A DNA stretch of 64,000 nt from Flavobacterium cheongpyeongense (GTDB taxonomy: Bacteria; Bacteroidota; Bacteroidia; Flavobacteriales; Flavobacteriaceae): the NCBI RefSeq assembly GCF_003202435.1, contig NZ_QJHK01000005.1, positions 186,001 to 250,000 of the forward strand, in the 5' to 3' direction. The notes under the pieces were generated by a model. That model made no database searches and was not told where the DNA came from. It was given only the letters and a program-made list of their open reading frames with translations. The translations under genes and the position numbers were made by a program. Each line of letters opens with the position of its first letter. Position 1 is the stretch's first letter. Positions 62,342-64,000 of this stretch are shown piece by piece.

Positions 62342-63742
62342 CTATTTTTTTGTTATAAAGGCTCTTTCCAACTCGGTATCAACAATAACTTTGTAAACAC
62401 CCGCAGCTGCTGTGTATGCACCATTACCATTTTCTCCTGGAGACATAGTGGCAATACCATTATTAATCAATCTCCATTGTGGATTCCACCACTGCCCTGT
62501 GAAAGTAATTTTCATAGTTGATCCTGTAAGTGTAATCTCTCCAACTAATTGGTACGGATTATCTGGATTATTAGCCAGGTGTAAACTTCCCATAACCCAT
62601 GCATTCCATGTGTCCCAGTTAGCGTCTTTGACTCCTTCACCACAAACACTCACAAAAGTTTTTCTTAGTGCTTCATCATCATTCCATGATCCGTTAGCAA
62701 CATCTGCCCAAACTTTGCTTGATGGCGTATATTTAGTAACCGTGTAAGTCATTGTGTTTGGGTTCATTTTAATGTTGTAATACCCTTTTGTCGGCAAAAT
62801 AATTGGTGATGAAGAAGCAGCATCAATAATATTTCCTGAGGCATCCAATCCAAAACAATGTGGGGCAAAGTCAGATTCCTGTCCTAAGAAATAAATTTCT
62901 TTATTATCCTTATCAGCATAATATTTAAATTCAAAATTCTGCCCGTTTTTCTCATGGAAATACATCGGAACACCTGCTGCATCCGTTTTGAGGTTAGTCC
63001 CTTTTGGCTGGTCACATAAATAAATGGCAGGATACTCATTTGTAGCCACCACATTGATATTTAAAGATCCTGTATTCGGAATTTTAAATTTATCTTTAGC
63101 CGTAATTGTCAATACATAATTTGCTGCAGTAACTGGTAAAACATATTCTTTACTGAATGTATACGTTTGCGGTGAGCCTTCTAACTGAACAGTTTCATTA
63201 ATACCAAGAGCAGCACATTGAACCTGAACGTAATCGATACCTGAATCATCATTCACAACAAAATTTACCGGCATTATGTTACTTGTCGATAATAAAATAA
63301 CAGCTCCATCATTTGGGGAAAGCATACTTATTGCAGGGGCAGCAAATTCTCCGTCTAAGCGCAAGTCTATTTCCTTATCAACAGTATTACCAGAAACGTC
63401 TGTAATGGTTAATTTAATTTTGAAAGTTTCAGAAGTTCCTCTGTCTGCAGGAACTTCAAAAAAATAACTTAGGTTGTAGGTTTCAAGCAACGGATCTGTT
63501 GCAAACGTAATGACTTTATCAAGTGACAATTCAGGTATTTGAATTTGTACACTTTTTAATCCTAAGTCATCTGCCAAAGCGGCCTTTATTTCAAATTTTC
63601 TGGTTGGAGCACCATAAATTTCAGTTGTCGCAACCACAATCGTAGGGTCGTCAGAACTTGGAAAATCAGCTTCATTATTTTGACATCCTGTAAACAGGAG
63701 GGCAAAAAAAGCAAGAAAAAATAAAAATACATTTTTTTTCAT
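62342..63742 (-). CDS. SusE/F-like surface glycan-binding lipoprotein
   Basis: 466 residues. Lipobox FTGC (Cys 19), then QNNEADFPSSDD. Two or three Ig-like domains (for example AAPAISMLSPNDGAVILLSTSN and TITAKDKFKIPNTGS), then a C-terminal domain with TLTGSTMKITFTGQWWNPQW and aromatic residues that could bind sugar. Placed before susC, in the order opposite to sus operons of Bacteroides. Probably a surface glycan-binding protein; its glycan is not readable. Confidence 0.78.
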   Translation of the reverse strand: MKKNVFLFFLAFFALLFTGCQNNEADFPSSDDPTIVVATTEIYGAPTRKFEIKAALADDLGLKSVQIQIPELSLDKVITFATDPLLETYNLSYFFEVPADRGTSETFKIKLTITDVSGNTVDKEIDLRLDGEFAAPAISMLSPNDGAVILLSTSNIMPVNFVVNDDSGIDYVQVQCAALGINETVQLEGSPQTYTFSKEYVLPVTAANYVLTITAKDKFKIPNTGSLNINVVATNEYPAIYLCDQPKGTNLKTDAAGVPMYFHEKNGQNFEFKYYADKDNKEIYFLGQESDFAPHCFGLDASGNIIDAASSSPIILPTKGYYNIKMNPNTMTYTVTKYTPSSKVWADVANGSWNDDEALRKTFVSVCGEGVKDANWDTWNAWVMGSLHLANNPDNPYQLVGEITLTGSTMKITFTGQWWNPQWRLINNGIATMSPGENGNGAYTAAAGVYKVIVDTELERAFITKK

Positions 63743-63929
63743 TTCTTTAATTTTAAGGTTAGGTTAGTTTGTTTGTTTTTAGAATTCTAAAAGTGATTGC
63801 AATCTTGTAGGTTTTATAATTTTTGGGGTAAAACAGAATGGATTATAAGATTCTTTTCATTTTTTATTTGATTATTCTTTTAGGTTTATTTCTTTTTATA
63901 TTCTTTCGTTATGAACTTGTTTTGTTTAA

Positions 63930-63955
63930 AACCCGCAATTTTTCAACTGCGGGTT
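63930..63955 (-). terminator. Terminator of the gene entering from the right edge
   Basis: AACCCGCA (63930-63937) pairs with TGCGGGTT (63948-63955) around a 10-nt loop, followed on the minus strand by TTTTAAAC. It lies 22 bp past the stop at 63977. Confidence 0.6.
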
Positions 63956-63976
63956 AGATAAGTAATTGTGTAAAAA

Positions 63977-64000
63977 CTAACTCTCACTATCTTCATTTAA
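63977..64000 (-). CDS. C-terminal end of a gene beyond the right edge
   Basis: Minus-strand codons TTA AAT GAA GAT AGT GAG AGT TAG give LNEDSES and a stop at 63979-63977, followed by a hairpin terminator. Only seven codons are visible, so this is a guess at a frame. A regulator of the PUL would be a natural neighbour, but nothing in the sequence shows it. Confidence 0.3.
   Translation of the reverse strand, partial: LNEDSES

Overview
The window looks like chromosome of a Flavobacterium-type member of the Bacteroidota. It is AT-rich. Many starts are preceded by the family's TAnnTTTG -7 element rather than an E. coli-like promoter. It carries SusC/SusD genes, a LytTR response regulator with a propeller-type histidine kinase, and the local order rsfS-ftsH-cdsA-psd. 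No rRNA, tRNA, CRISPR array or integrase gene was seen. Assignments come from reading motifs; no database search was run.

Layout. 1-4562 (minus): three genes that look co-transcribed, encoding a secreted SdiA-regulated-like propeller (cut by the window edge), a secreted Cys-rich protein with two similar N-terminal domains, and a multi-pass membrane protein ending in a trypsin-like protease domain. 5073-18582: mostly core genes (NUDIX hydrolase, pyrE, birA, rsfS, ftsH, an LUD protein, cdsA, psd, an acyl-CoA-binding protein, a lipoprotein superoxide dismutase, a glmM-like mutase, an ACP phosphodiesterase, a CLC transporter, a Fic protein). 18636-22371: a LytTR response regulator overlapping a LytS-type kinase gene. 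22540-24080: a patch of very small genes, including a TM2 protein and a 32-residue Cys-rich peptide. 24237-29911: uvrA with an alkyladenine glycosylase gene, two SRPBCC genes and a divergent GlxA-type regulator. 30152-33245: accessory genes and two palindromic repeats.

33464-45448 is the most unusual part. About fifteen small units, all on the minus strand, carry one or two unrelated genes each (DUF2750, a TPR protein, a metallo-beta-lactamase-fold protein, a PNPOx-like protein, a ParDE pair, two almost identical GNAT acetyltransferases, DUF2004 and several unknowns). Long imperfect palindromes of about 130-160 bp separate them. The first bases of a unit (GTT...) are the reverse complement of the last bases before its downstream palindrome (...AAC), with a different sequence in each unit. 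That is the signature of integron gene cassettes with attC sites. A fragment with group II intron domains V and VI sits at one of the boundaries. No integrase is in the window, so I describe it as an integron-like cassette array without a visible integrase.

45732-63742 (minus) is a polysaccharide utilisation locus: SusE-like lipoprotein, SusC, SusD, two GH30 enzymes, GH2, GH27, a GH51 with an added N-terminal domain, and a tandem GH43. The enzyme set suggests type II arabinogalactan (beta-1,6-galactan side chains with arabinose). A gene reading in from the right edge ends at 63977.
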